Of a stretch of 64,000 nucleotides of DNA, positions 27,426 to 35,419 are shown piece after piece. The stretch spans positions 5,530 to 69,529 of the forward strand of contig NZ_HE999454.1 in the NCBI RefSeq assembly GCF_000312305.1, given 5' to 3'. This stretch comes from Prevotella conceptionensis 9403948. Its GTDB lineage: Bacteria > Bacteroidota > Bacteroidia > Bacteroidales > Bacteroidaceae. The stretch's first letter is position 1; every line of letters begins with the position of its first letter. The position numbers and the translations under genes are program-made. Under the pieces are notes generated by a model. It searched no databases and was not told where the DNA came from. It saw nothing but the letters and a program-made list of their open reading frames with translations.

Positions 27426-28616
27426 TTACTTGTTGCCGACAATACGCTGCAACGCCTCTTCCATTCGCTCTTCTTTCGCGCACAGCGAAATGCGTATATA
27501 ACGCTTGCCGTTGCTACCAAAGATAAATCCTGGGGCAACAAACACGCCGTGATGGTGAAGTAACTGTTCGGTAAGTTGTTCGGCATCGGCCATGTTGTCG
27601 GGTATTCGACCCCATAGAAACAAGCCCGTTTGTTGTGGATCGAAGGTACAATGCAAGGCCATCATTATCTTCTCGGCAATGGTTCTTCGGCGCAAGTACA
27701 CCTCCTTATTATATATGGTGTACCATGCCGTGTCGTTTCCTGTCAGTGCCTCGGCAGCAGCCAGTTGGATGCCGCGAAACGTTCCGCTGTCTATGTTGCT
27801 TTTCACTTTAAGAATCCATTGCACCCATGTGGCGTTGCTAACACACATTCCCACGCGCCACCCTGGCATGTTGTGGCTCTTGCTAAGCGAGTTTAGTTCG
27901 ATGCAGCAGTCTTTCGCGCCGTCTACTTGCAGTATGGACATCGGTTTGCTGTTCAAGATAAGCGAGTAAGGATTGTCGTTCACCACCACGATGTTGTGCT
28001 TTCGGGCGAAGTCGACCAACCTTTCGTAGGTCTTCATCATGGGCTTTCCACCAGTTGGCATGTGCGGATAATTGGTCCATAACAGCTTAACACGACTTAA
28101 ATCCATACTTTCCAACTCGTCGAAGTCGGGTTGCCATTGGTTTTCTTCGCGCAGATTATAGTTCAGAACCTCCACGCCGAGCAACTTGCTGAGCGAAGTA
28201 TAGGTGGGATAACCGGGATTGGGCACCAACACTTGGTCGCCAACATTGGCAAAAGCCAGAGTAACATGCAATATGCCCTCCTTACTCCCGATAAGCGGCA
28301 GCACCTCGTTTTGTGGGTCAACCTCCACACCATACCATCTACCATAATATGCAGCCATAGCTTTAAGCAATTCGGGCGTACCCTTTGTGGGTTGATAACC
28401 GTGCGCATCTTCGCGTTGCGCCACCTCACATAGTCGGGCGATGGTATTGGCAGAAGGAGGCAAGTCGGGCGAGCCAATAGCCAAACTAATAATGTCGTTT
28501 CCCTCGGTCACCAGCTGTGCCACCTCTTTCAGCTTACGGCTAAAATAGTATTCTTGCACCGTGTCGAGCCTTTGTGCAGGCCTTATGTCGAGCGTTTTAT
28601 TGTTTCCCATCTTCAT
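27426..28616 (-). CDS. PLP-dependent class I/II aminotransferase, likely aromatic
   Basis: The 396-residue protein is a fold-type I aminotransferase. It shows SLAIGSPDLPPS near the N-terminus, PNPGYPTY, NYPHMPTGG, NDNPYS, and the PLP lysine in NSLSKSHNMPGWRVGM. The tail RYIRISLCAKEERMEEAL carries the substrate-carboxylate arginine. Position between pheA and the DAHP synthase argues for the final transamination of phenylpyruvate and 4-hydroxyphenylpyruvate. Its start overlaps the pheA end by 20 bases. Substrate choice is inferred from context. Confidence 0.88.
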   Translation of the reverse strand: MKMGNNKTLDIRPAQRLDTVQEYYFSRKLKEVAQLVTEGNDIISLAIGSPDLPPSANTIARLCEVAQREDAHGYQPTKGTPELLKAMAAYYGRWYGVEVDPQNEVLPLIGSKEGILHVTLAFANVGDQVLVPNPGYPTYTSLSKLLGVEVLNYNLREENQWQPDFDELESMDLSRVKLLWTNYPHMPTGGKPMMKTYERLVDFARKHNIVVVNDNPYSLILNSKPMSILQVDGAKDCCIELNSLSKSHNMPGWRVGMCVSNATWVQWILKVKSNIDSGTFRGIQLAAAEALTGNDTAWYTIYNKEVYLRRRTIAEKIMMALHCTFDPQQTGLFLWGRIPDNMADAEQLTEQLLHHHGVFVAPGFIFGSNGKRYIRISLCAKEERMEEALQRIVGNK

Positions 28617-29433
28617 ATTCTCCTAAAATTTTAAGCCTTTTGGTAAGTGGAACAATGGCGTCTATACTTTGGTGATAACGCGTTACGTTGTCGAACGTAA
28701 CGTCAACATAGAACAAATACTCCCACTCGTGACCGATAACGGGCAACGATTGTATCTTGGTGAGGTTGATGTTATAGAACGAAAGGATGGTTAGCACCTT
28801 CGACAAGCTGCCCTCTTCGTGCGGGAGAGAGAACACCAAGCTGGCTTTATTGGCATGTTCCCAGGGTCGAAGGCTACCTGCACGTTGCGGATGGCACACC
28901 ACAAGAAAGCGCGTAAAGTTGTGCTTATTGTCTTCAATGTGGTCTTCAAGCACTTTCAGTCCATACAACTTGGCTGCCGAGGCATTACAGATAGCGGCCC
29001 AACCGCGCTGTTTTGTTCGTGCAATAAGTTCGGCCGAACCTGCTGTGTCTTCCGCCTCCACAGCTTTAAGCTTGGGATGCCGTGCTAAGAACTCCCTACA
29101 TTGCATCAAGGCCACAGGGTGCGAATGCACTTCGCTCAGCGAATGCCAATCGTCTTCGGGCAAACAGCAAATGGAATGCTCGATGTGCAGCTTATGTTCG
29201 CCCACAATGGTAGTGCCCGATGCGCGCAACAACTCGTAGTTATGTAGCAACGAGCCTGCAATGGTGTTCTCGATAGCCACCATTCCAATGACTGTTGGGT
29301 CACAGGCAATCTGGTTGAACACCTCTTCGAAGGTGTTACAATATATGCCTTGCACCTGTTCGGTGGCGAAATATTGGTGTGCGGCGATGTCGTGGAACGA
29401 GCCAGCGATGCCCTGTATGGCGATTCTCTTCAT
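28597..29433 (-). CDS. pheA: Prephenate dehydratase
   Basis: The ATG at 29433 gives 278 residues and begins MKRIAIQGIAGSFHDIAAHQYF; the longer frame from 29454 would start inside the attenuator T tract. Typical motifs are VIGMVAIENTIAGSLLHNYELL, the catalytic TRFLVV segment near residue 170, and an ACT domain with LVFSLPHEEGSLSKVL for phenylalanine feedback. It converts prephenate to phenylpyruvate. It is the first gene after the attenuator. Confidence 0.94.
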   Translation of the reverse strand: MKRIAIQGIAGSFHDIAAHQYFATEQVQGIYCNTFEEVFNQIACDPTVIGMVAIENTIAGSLLHNYELLRASGTTIVGEHKLHIEHSICCLPEDDWHSLSEVHSHPVALMQCREFLARHPKLKAVEAEDTAGSAELIARTKQRGWAAICNASAAKLYGLKVLEDHIEDNKHNFTRFLVVCHPQRAGSLRPWEHANKASLVFSLPHEEGSLSKVLTILSFYNINLTKIQSLPVIGHEWEYLFYVDVTFDNVTRYHQSIDAIVPLTKRLKILGEYEDGKQ

Positions 29434-29450
29434 ATCTGTTACAATAAAAA

Positions 29451-29482
29451 ACATCCCGCCTCAATTGATTGAAGCGGGATGT
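29451..29482 (-). terminator. Attenuator terminator ahead of pheA
   Basis: On the minus strand a perfect 14-base-pair stem (ACATCCCGC...GCGGGATGT, one G-T pair) with a TCAA loop is followed by TTTTTTATT and then, 18 bases past the stem, the pheA ATG. Placement before, not after, a gene is what one expects of an attenuator. Its 5' arm (29479-29472, TCCCGCTT) can instead pair with AAGCGGGA at 29539-29532, just past the leader peptide. Confidence 0.9.
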
Positions 29483-29538
29483 GACTGTTATTATCTATTT
29501 GCTATATTCTTGTTAATGTTGGCACGCATCTTCCCGCT

Positions 29539-29592
29539 TTACATTTTGCTTGTAAAGTAAAAGTAAAAGAAGTATGCGTTAAAGCTCAACAT
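29539..29592 (-). CDS. Phe/Tyr leader peptide of the attenuator
   Basis: A 17-codon frame on the minus strand, MLSFNAYFFYFYFTSKM, lies about 20 bases downstream of the predicted transcript start. Eight of ten residues from 4 to 13 are Phe (five) or Tyr (three), except Asn5 and Ala6. The stop codon falls inside a 7-base-pair hairpin CTTTACA/TGTAAAG (29557-29551 with 29543-29537). A ribosome stalling at the Phe/Tyr codons would block that hairpin and free AAGCGGGA to make the antiterminator. Too short for normal gene callers; the product itself needs no function. Confidence 0.88.
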   Translation of the reverse strand: MLSFNAYFFYFYFTSKM

Positions 29593-29619
29593 ATTGCCTT
29601 ATTTCATTGTTTATTTCTG

Positions 29620-29650
29620 CAAAAGTATTACTTTAATTCTTATTTACCAA
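29620..29650 (-). promoter_or_regulatory. Promoter of the pheA leader
   Basis: On the minus strand TTGG (29650-29647) and TACTTTTG (29627-29620) have a 19-base spacer, placing the start near 29613 and the leader at about 180 bases. Confidence 0.7.
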
Positions 29651-30384
29651 GAAAATCATCACTTTTTTAGTGCCGTCTAGCGTTTTTTATTCACCTTTAA
29701 GACTGGCTTTCACTATCATCCATCTCATTGTTAGCCATGCTGCCAGATATTCTCTCCCCTATTTCCTTATGCTAATAACCATTTCAAATTATACTAATCA
29801 TTCTTTCGGACACCTCTTTTTAATAGGCCAACTTGCCAACTCACACTCCCCCACAAGCCTATCAAGTAACAAAACCATGAACTCATAAACAGATAAACCC
29901 ATCGCCTTTTCCAACAACGAAGTAGTCTTGACTTTTAATCTTTCTACAGATTGAGAGGAGTTTATGCCTTTGTGCTGTTAAACCAAGATAAACGCCCCGC
30001 TCATGTACGGAGTGCGGGACAAAGATATGATGAAGTCTGAAATTCTGCCCCATTCGTCTGTGGCAAAGCAGGGCTATGTCTCAAAAAGGTAACCTGGTGG
30101 GAGTTATTCCAATACATTCTTTACAAGTTGAAAGCATCTTTACAGTGGCACATAGTGAGGAAAAAGTAAAGAGCAATTCTTTATCCCAAATAGGTCGTTA
30201 GCCTTTTATGTTTGCCAGCCATTGTAATCTTTTCAGCGAGTTTTTTAACACTATGAGTGCCTTTTTATCCACCAATCGCTCACCTTGCCGCAAAAAATCG
30301 ATTCTCGCGAAGGTCGGTTTTGATGCAAAAAGGGGTTAGCTTGTGAATGCAATAAAATGAATATTTATTTTAAGAAACCGCCAT

Positions 30385-30545
30385 TTGCACCACATTTGGG
30401 GCTATTTGCGGCTAAATGTACTGCAATTTGCTGCAAAACGCAGTGCAATATGCCGCTAAACGTAGTGCGTTTTGATGCTAAACGCAAGGTAAAATGGTGC
30501 TAAACGCAGTGCAAAATGCTGCTAAACGCAAGACGAAAAGCATAA
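30385..30545 (-). repeat. 22-base tandem repeat block, copy C
   Basis: Six consecutive 22-base units, most starting GCTAAACGCA (for example GCTAAACGCAGTGCAAAATG plus CT). The period is exact though the units vary. A 22-base period is not a multiple of three, which argues against coding origin. Confidence 0.8.
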
Positions 30546-30851
30546 ATATCCACTGCAATGGTATAAACAAAACCTTTCTGGACCATTAAATATATGGCTG
30601 AAAAGGGCAAAATAGCTGTTAAAAAGCAGGTTTTTGGGGTTAAAAGCGAGTAATTGGGCTTGAGAAATTACGAGTCTTCAGCCAAACTAGAAAGGCTAAA
30701 TGGTGCAAAATGCAGGCTCTTTTCTTAAAAACGAACATATTGGAAGGTGTGAAAGACTAGAAATAGTGGCAATTTACCTACTTTATGCCCTATATTTTCG
30801 CTAGAACGGCGCGGGATTCGGAGTAGTATTGTAAAATAAAAGATAACAATT

Positions 30852-31095
30852 TAAGTTTTTGAGTTGGGGAGTTGGGGAGTTGATGAGTTGGGGAGTTTTT
30901 AAGTTAATGAGCTATTGAGTTAATGAGCTATTGAGTTGGGGAGTTTGTGAGTTGGGGGGAGTTTTTAAGTTGATGAGCTTTGAGTTGGGGAGCTTTTGAG
31001 TTGATGAGCTATTGAGTTGGGGATTTTGTGAATTTGTGAGTTGATGTCTTCGGGAGTTGTTGGGCTTTCATGAATTCATAAGCCAGTGAGTTGAC
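30852..31095 (-). repeat. Long 8-base tandem repeat block GAGTTNNN
   Basis: About 30 successive octamers such as GAGTTGGG, GAGTTGAT, GAGTTTTT, AAGTTAAT, GAGCTATT. The first five bases are nearly fixed, the last three vary among a small set. It is the longest block of this family in the window. Confidence 0.85.
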
Positions 31096-31166
31096 TTGTC
31101 CTGCACTCCTCTCAATTTATAGAAATACTAAAAGTCAAGGCGACTTCAACATTTATCGCGAAATAT

Positions 31167-31197
31167 TTTGCCATCCCCCCTTTTTTTCATACCTTTG
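31167..31197 (+). promoter_or_regulatory. tRNA-Arg promoter
   Basis: TTTG (31167-31170) and TACCTTTG (31190-31197) with a 19-base spacer, 36 bases ahead of the tRNA. Confidence 0.75.
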
Positions 31198-31233
31198 CAA
31201 CCGCAAAACGCGCATATCAGGCGTTGCAATATT

Positions 31234-31308
31234 GGTTCCGTAGCTCAGTTGGATTAGAGCAACAGCCTTCTAAGCTGTGGGTCTTGGGTTCGAACCCCAA
31301 CGGAATCA
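31234..31308 (+). tRNA. tRNA-Arg (anticodon TCT)
   Basis: A 75-base cloverleaf folds fully: acceptor GGTTCCG/CGGAATC, D stem GCTC/GAGC, anticodon stem ACAGC/GCTGT with loop CTTCTAA, and T arm TTGGG-TTCGAAC-CCCAA. The discriminator is A and CCA is not encoded. It reads AGA codons, and AGG by wobble. Confidence 0.95.
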
Positions 31309-31315
31309 CTCTGAT

Positions 31316-31343
31316 AATAGGACACCATCCTTGGTGTCCTATT
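31316..31343 (+). terminator. Terminator after tRNA-Arg
   Basis: An 11-base-pair stem AATAGGACACC/GGTGTCCTATT with a 6-base loop. Confidence 0.8.
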
Positions 31344-31435
31344 CCTATTGTTAAGAATAACCCAATTACATAGGTGACATAAATCTTTTATCTGACTTTC
31401 TAGTTATTATATTTTTATCTATAACTTTTGATATT

Positions 31436-32002
31436 ATGGTAATTTTATTCCAAGTTCCCGAATTAATTGAGGCTTTACAAGATTCTGCCCCTACGGAACA
31501 ACAATTGAAACTTGCAAGAGAGAAATTCTGTATTGAAGTAAAAACCATCAACACTATTAATATTGGTGTTGGTGCTGATTGGATTGTATTTCTTGCAACA
31601 TATGTCGTCGCCCCTTCACTAGCGGTTCTTGCTATGGGCAAGAAAGTCAATGAAGGTATTGAGGGATGGTCAGCTGTTGGAAAAAAACTCAAGAGCATGT
31701 TTAAGTCTATAGATGTTGTATCTATTGATTGCGACACTGCAACTTATCTTGCAATAGAGTTTATCAACAAAAGGATTAAGATTGAAAGCCTTGTAAAGAC
31801 GAACGAGACAACTATAAATTTATCAAATTTAGAGGGTGCGATAAGAGGTCTAGTCGGGTTAGCGAAGAAACCAGACAACTACTACATACAAGTATTTCTT
31901 GTGAACGATAAATTTTACTATATCATTGGAATAAGCTCTAGAGGTGAATTAAGCCTACTAAGAAAATTTAAAGCTGCGGATTATAAGCATGTTCTTCCGT
32001 AA
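31436..32002 (+). CDS. Hypothetical protein, orphan
   Basis: The 188-residue protein is not recognised. It has an acidic N-terminal helix, one hydrophobic stretch at about residues 48-68 (WIVFLATYVVAPSLAVLAMG), a basic patch (GKKLKSMFK), and a C-terminal part of alternating strands (YYIQVFLVNDKFYYIIG). It could be a membrane-associated protein with a cytosolic domain. The gene is A+T-rich, stands alone between a tRNA and the Jet operon, and may be a recent arrival. No function is proposed. Confidence 0.55.
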   Translation: MVILFQVPELIEALQDSAPTEQQLKLAREKFCIEVKTINTINIGVGADWIVFLATYVVAPSLAVLAMGKKVNEGIEGWSAVGKKLKSMFKSIDVVSIDCDTATYLAIEFINKRIKIESLVKTNETTINLSNLEGAIRGLVGLAKKPDNYYIQVFLVNDKFYYIIGISSRGELSLLRKFKAADYKHVLP

Positions 32003-32068
32003 GCCTGTTCTATCTATCACTCCTACACATTTAAACATGTCCCTAATAAGCCTATTAATTATTCATCT

Positions 32069-32106
32069 TGCGAGAGTGGCTTTCTCGCATATTATTCGTA
32101 CTTTTG
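32069..32106 (+). promoter_or_regulatory. Hairpin and -7 element before the Jet operon
   Basis: A 7-base-pair hairpin TGCGAGA/TCTCGCA (32069-32089) could end the orphan gene, and TACTTTTG (32099-32106) fits a -7 box for the defence operon 165 bases downstream. The rest of 32003-32270 is featureless. Confidence 0.35.
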
Positions 32107-32270
32107 CCTTAGCAACATGTTGCGCAGAACATTTTTCTTGCAATACATAAATAAGCAAATGGCACGAAGCAACTAAATGCCAAGTTACTTATTTGTTTCC
32201 AAGAAGGACATAACCCACTTAAATTCGGGGGATTGCACAATGAGGTTGTTTCATTGGAAGATTACTTGCT

Positions 32271-33470
32271 ATGGACATTCTGACACATTTCAGAACGATA
32301 GAGGAACTAACAAAGACGCTCGCACGCGAACAGGCATTGCTAAGCGAGATGTTTGAAAAGCGAAAACTGTTGAAGTTTCCGCGAGGGCTGGCCATCGACC
32401 TGGTGGGTGGAAACGAAACCCGACTAAAACGCCTGGTGGACTATGGCGTGCTTGTGGAAACAGGTAACACCATTGAAATTGAAAGCGACTATCTAAACTT
32501 CTTTGAAGAAGTGCTGAACGTGAATGAGGAAATAAGCGTGTTGAGCGTGCAAGAGTGTATCAATACGTTGAAAGAGCATATCGGCTATTTTCTGCAAGAA
32601 AACAACGTTAACCGCAAAGCCGGATATCAAGACAGCGTAAGGCAACTGCTGAAAAAGACGGGATTTAGAACTTTAAAGAATGTGGTTGACCTGAAACGCA
32701 ACATGGATAATGCCTATAAGCAAGAGCCTACCTACAACGTAAAGAAACAACGACTGAAAAACCTGGACGAAAAGAGCCACAGCATACGAGCAATGATAAA
32801 AGAGTGCGAAAAGCTGATGGACACCGAACAGGCTTTCTTCATCATGGCCAACGACCCACACATGGCTAAAACATGCAGCGACGTAAGGCACGATTTCGTT
32901 GAGGCCTATCACGCCTTGATGGAAATTGATAGGCAAATTATTGTGTACATCAACCAAATTGACTTGCAAAACCAGCTGTATAAGAAGATACGCAAGCTGA
33001 AATACCTGCAAGACCAGCTGCTTATCAAAACCGACACGAACATTGTGCAGGTGCTTGAAGACATGAACCCGCTATGGATGGAAGGTAGGCAGTACAGCAA
33101 AATACGCTTATCGCTGGAAATGCTGAGAGAGAACGAGGAGATGGCAAAGATGCTAAGGCGAATTGCCGAACACAACGGTGTGCAGAAAACAGCACGCACA
33201 GAGGCGGACCCACTAACCGACGAAGACTTGCAGGAACATGTGCAACAATTGAAGGAGGTGGACCCTGCGGAGGTGTGGAACGCTTTTGCGGCATCGGGGT
33301 ACAACCTGTTTGAGTTCGTTCTGGCATATAACTATAAGGCTGAGCGCAATATTGAAGACCACGCCACCCTATTTTGCCAACTGGTTATACTGCATGCTGA
33401 CGAATGTAAGCTTACTGGCGAATATGCAACTTATCAAGATATTGAATACCCCATCGTCTATGCGAAATAA
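32271..33470 (+). CDS. jetA: Wadjet JetA / MukF-like kleisin subunit
   Basis: The 399-residue protein has an N-terminal winged-helix-like region (RLKRLVDYGVLVETGNTIEIESDY), a long helical middle, and an acidic C-terminal part, as in the JetA/MksF kleisin-like subunits. Recognition relies mainly on context: it opens a four-gene run in the order A-B-C-D of Wadjet systems. Wadjet restricts plasmids by loop extrusion and cleavage. It overlaps the next gene by 11 bases. Confidence 0.78.
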   Translation: MDILTHFRTIEELTKTLAREQALLSEMFEKRKLLKFPRGLAIDLVGGNETRLKRLVDYGVLVETGNTIEIESDYLNFFEEVLNVNEEISVLSVQECINTLKEHIGYFLQENNVNRKAGYQDSVRQLLKKTGFRTLKNVVDLKRNMDNAYKQEPTYNVKKQRLKNLDEKSHSIRAMIKECEKLMDTEQAFFIMANDPHMAKTCSDVRHDFVEAYHALMEIDRQIIVYINQIDLQNQLYKKIRKLKYLQDQLLIKTDTNIVQVLEDMNPLWMEGRQYSKIRLSLEMLRENEEMAKMLRRIAEHNGVQKTARTEADPLTDEDLQEHVQQLKEVDPAEVWNAFAASGYNLFEFVLAYNYKAERNIEDHATLFCQLVILHADECKLTGEYATYQDIEYPIVYAK

Positions 33471-34017
33471 TACACAACGAATATACGAACGACTGAGCCG
33501 AGGAGAGTTTCTATCTGTGGACAGTACAAACAGTACGGTTAGGCATCTGTATGAAGACATTGAAGAGAATATGGACGACTATGCCGACTACTTTAAGGAA
33601 ATAGGACTAAGGCTTGAAAGTGGCAACGGATACTTCTACCTGTCGCGTACGGCGGAAAACAAACAAGCCATAGAAAGCAAGCTGGAGAGTTTTTCCAAGT
33701 GGCTAGACTACCTTGATTTTCTGAAATGTTATAACCAGTCGTTTACTGCCGGCTATCAGTTTCGCAAGAGCAACCTGATAGAACAGATAAGCCTTGACAT
33801 TGAATTGAAGGAGAAGGCTGGACACTTGTTTAAGAAATATGGTGTGGGGTCTAACTTAGAGATTGTAAACAAGCTGCTGCAAGAGATGGGTAGCATGGGC
33901 TTTGCCGAATGCATCAGTGAACAAGACGAGACATACAAGGTTACTTCGGCATTTCGCTATGCAGAGGAACTTGTTAACATGATACAAATAGCCAACGAAG
34001 ATGAAGTTCCTGAATAA
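33460..34017 (+). CDS. jetB: Wadjet JetB / MukE-like subunit
   Basis: I chose the ATG at 33460 (185 residues), which overlaps jetA by 11 bases; the frame stays open further upstream inside jetA, and an ATG at 33427 is another option. The protein is small and helical with winged-helix features (RIYERLSRGEFLSVDS, GNGYFYLSRT), matching the size of JetB/MksE, which binds the kleisin. Its end overlaps jetC by 17 bases. Confidence 0.75.
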   Translation: MRNNTQRIYERLSRGEFLSVDSTNSTVRHLYEDIEENMDDYADYFKEIGLRLESGNGYFYLSRTAENKQAIESKLESFSKWLDYLDFLKCYNQSFTAGYQFRKSNLIEQISLDIELKEKAGHLFKKYGVGSNLEIVNKLLQEMGSMGFAECISEQDETYKVTSAFRYAEELVNMIQIANEDEVPE

Positions 34018-35419
34018 AATTGTGTTTGTGAATAGCGCAAACATTCCGTATGCCGAGATTTCGGTAGACGGAAACGTGCACTTCACAGGTACGCAAGGCG
34101 TGGGTAAGAGCACCGTGTTGCGCGCGCTCTTGTTCTTTTATAACGCCGACAAACATAGGCTGGGCATTCAGCAAGGACAGAAATCGTTTGACGAGTTTTA
34201 CTTCCGCCAATCTAATTCGCACATCCTTTACGAGGTGATGCGCGACAATGGCGCATACACCATCTTGGTAAGTCGGTATCAAGGGCGTGCGTCGTGGCGA
34301 TTTATTGATGCGCCTTATCAGCGCGAATGGCTGGTAGACGAAGACAAACAGGTGCTGAGCGACTGGGTGAAGATACGCGAACGCATTGACAAGAACGTTG
34401 CCGTAACGGCAAGGATAGACTCGGGCGTGATGTTCAGAGACATCATCTTTGGCAACACGCGCGACAATAAGTACACACGCTATGCGCTGGTGCAAAGCAC
34501 CCACTATCAGAACATACCCCGAAGTATACAAAACGTTTTTTTGAACACTAAGCTTGATGCCGACTTCGTGAAGAATACCATCATACAATCTATGGCCGAC
34601 GAAGAAGTGCCCGTTGACTTACAAACCTACCGCCGGCTTGTGACCAGCTTTGAACGCGAGTATGATGAGATTGACTGCTGGTTTAAGCAGGCACGAGACG
34701 GCAGCTACCCCGTGCGACAACAAGCATCGAAGATTGCAGAACAAGGTAGGAAGGTTGTGGCCTTAGACCAACAACTGAGGGATGTGTGGCACATGCTGAA
34801 CCATGCGGTGGCCGACAACGAGCAACAGATACCGCTGTTGGAGGCTGATGCAGCAGAGACCAAAGCGAACATAGAGAAAGAACGCAACCGCGAAAAGGAA
34901 CTTACGGCCGAATATTATAAGGAGAATAACTCGCTTAACCAGAAACTGGGCGGCAAAAAACAAAAGTTAGATGAGGTGTTGCAGGCAAGAAAAGAATTTG
35001 AGGCTATGGGCATCGAAGACAAACTGAAACTTGCCAGTCGGGAAGACACGATAAAGAAAGAGGCAGGCAATAAGCAGACTTTGCTAAACGACTTGTTGAA
35101 GACCCATGCCTCGATTGAAGAGAAATACAACATTGCCAAAGCAAAATTGGAGAATGCACAACAAGCATTTGACAATGACCAAAAGGAGCGTTTCTACCAA
35201 GAACAAGACAAAATACAAGTAGAACGTAAGCGGCTGGAAGACGAACGAACGAAGAACAGAAACCAAAGGACAGATGCTTTTGCGGCATGGCGATACGAGT
35301 CGGACGAACGCTTGCAGACGTTGCAGGCCGAACAACATAGGGCTGACGCTGCGCAGAAAGAACTAAAACAGTGGCATCCCCTTAGCCAACGAGATGCAAA
35401 CCATAGCGGAGCAGATTAG
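34001..35419 (+). CDS. jetC: Wadjet JetC SMC-like ATPase, N-terminal part (frameshifted)
   Basis: This 472-residue frame holds the N-terminal ATPase half of an SMC/MukB-like protein: a first strand, then Walker A GTQGVGKST at about residues 30-38, then the start of a long coiled coil. It stops at 35417-35419 inside the coil. The rest continues in the +1 frame at 35394-37652. A single base removed from the CCCC run at 35378-35381, or a +1 slip at CTT-AGC-C, would join both into one 1216-residue protein of normal JetC length. Confidence 0.85.
   Translation: MKFLNKIVFVNSANIPYAEISVDGNVHFTGTQGVGKSTVLRALLFFYNADKHRLGIQQGQKSFDEFYFRQSNSHILYEVMRDNGAYTILVSRYQGRASWRFIDAPYQREWLVDEDKQVLSDWVKIRERIDKNVAVTARIDSGVMFRDIIFGNTRDNKYTRYALVQSTHYQNIPRSIQNVFLNTKLDADFVKNTIIQSMADEEVPVDLQTYRRLVTSFEREYDEIDCWFKQARDGSYPVRQQASKIAEQGRKVVALDQQLRDVWHMLNHAVADNEQQIPLLEADAAETKANIEKERNREKELTAEYYKENNSLNQKLGGKKQKLDEVLQARKEFEAMGIEDKLKLASREDTIKKEAGNKQTLLNDLLKTHASIEEKYNIAKAKLENAQQAFDNDQKERFYQEQDKIQVERKRLEDERTKNRNQRTDAFAAWRYESDERLQTLQAEQHRADAAQKELKQWHPLSQRDANHSGAD

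Larger units (their letters stand above)
29918..31147 (-). repeat. Composite intergenic element with terminal inverted repeats, copy C
   Basis: Flanking 45-base inverted repeats (29918-29962 and, reversed, 31103-31147) share GAAGT..CTTGACTTTTA.T and ATTGAGAGGAGT. Read on the minus strand, the order is: end repeat, 8-base GAGTTNNN block, a conserved spacer of about 300 bases, a 22-base repeat block, a core (containing CGCGAGAATCGATTTTTTGC), the GGCACTCATA.TGTTAAA motif, and the other end repeat. No coding frame of note occurs. Most modules recur in the same order at 54672-55717. Confidence 0.7.

Noticed and set aside
30385-31095. Possible CRISPR array
   Set aside because: Units are contiguous (8 or 22 bases) with no spacers of 30-40 bases, and no cas genes are in the window.
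31234-31308. tRNA-Arg as an attachment site for an island
   Set aside because: I found no repeat of the tRNA 3' end further along and no integrase gene; the idea lacks direct support.
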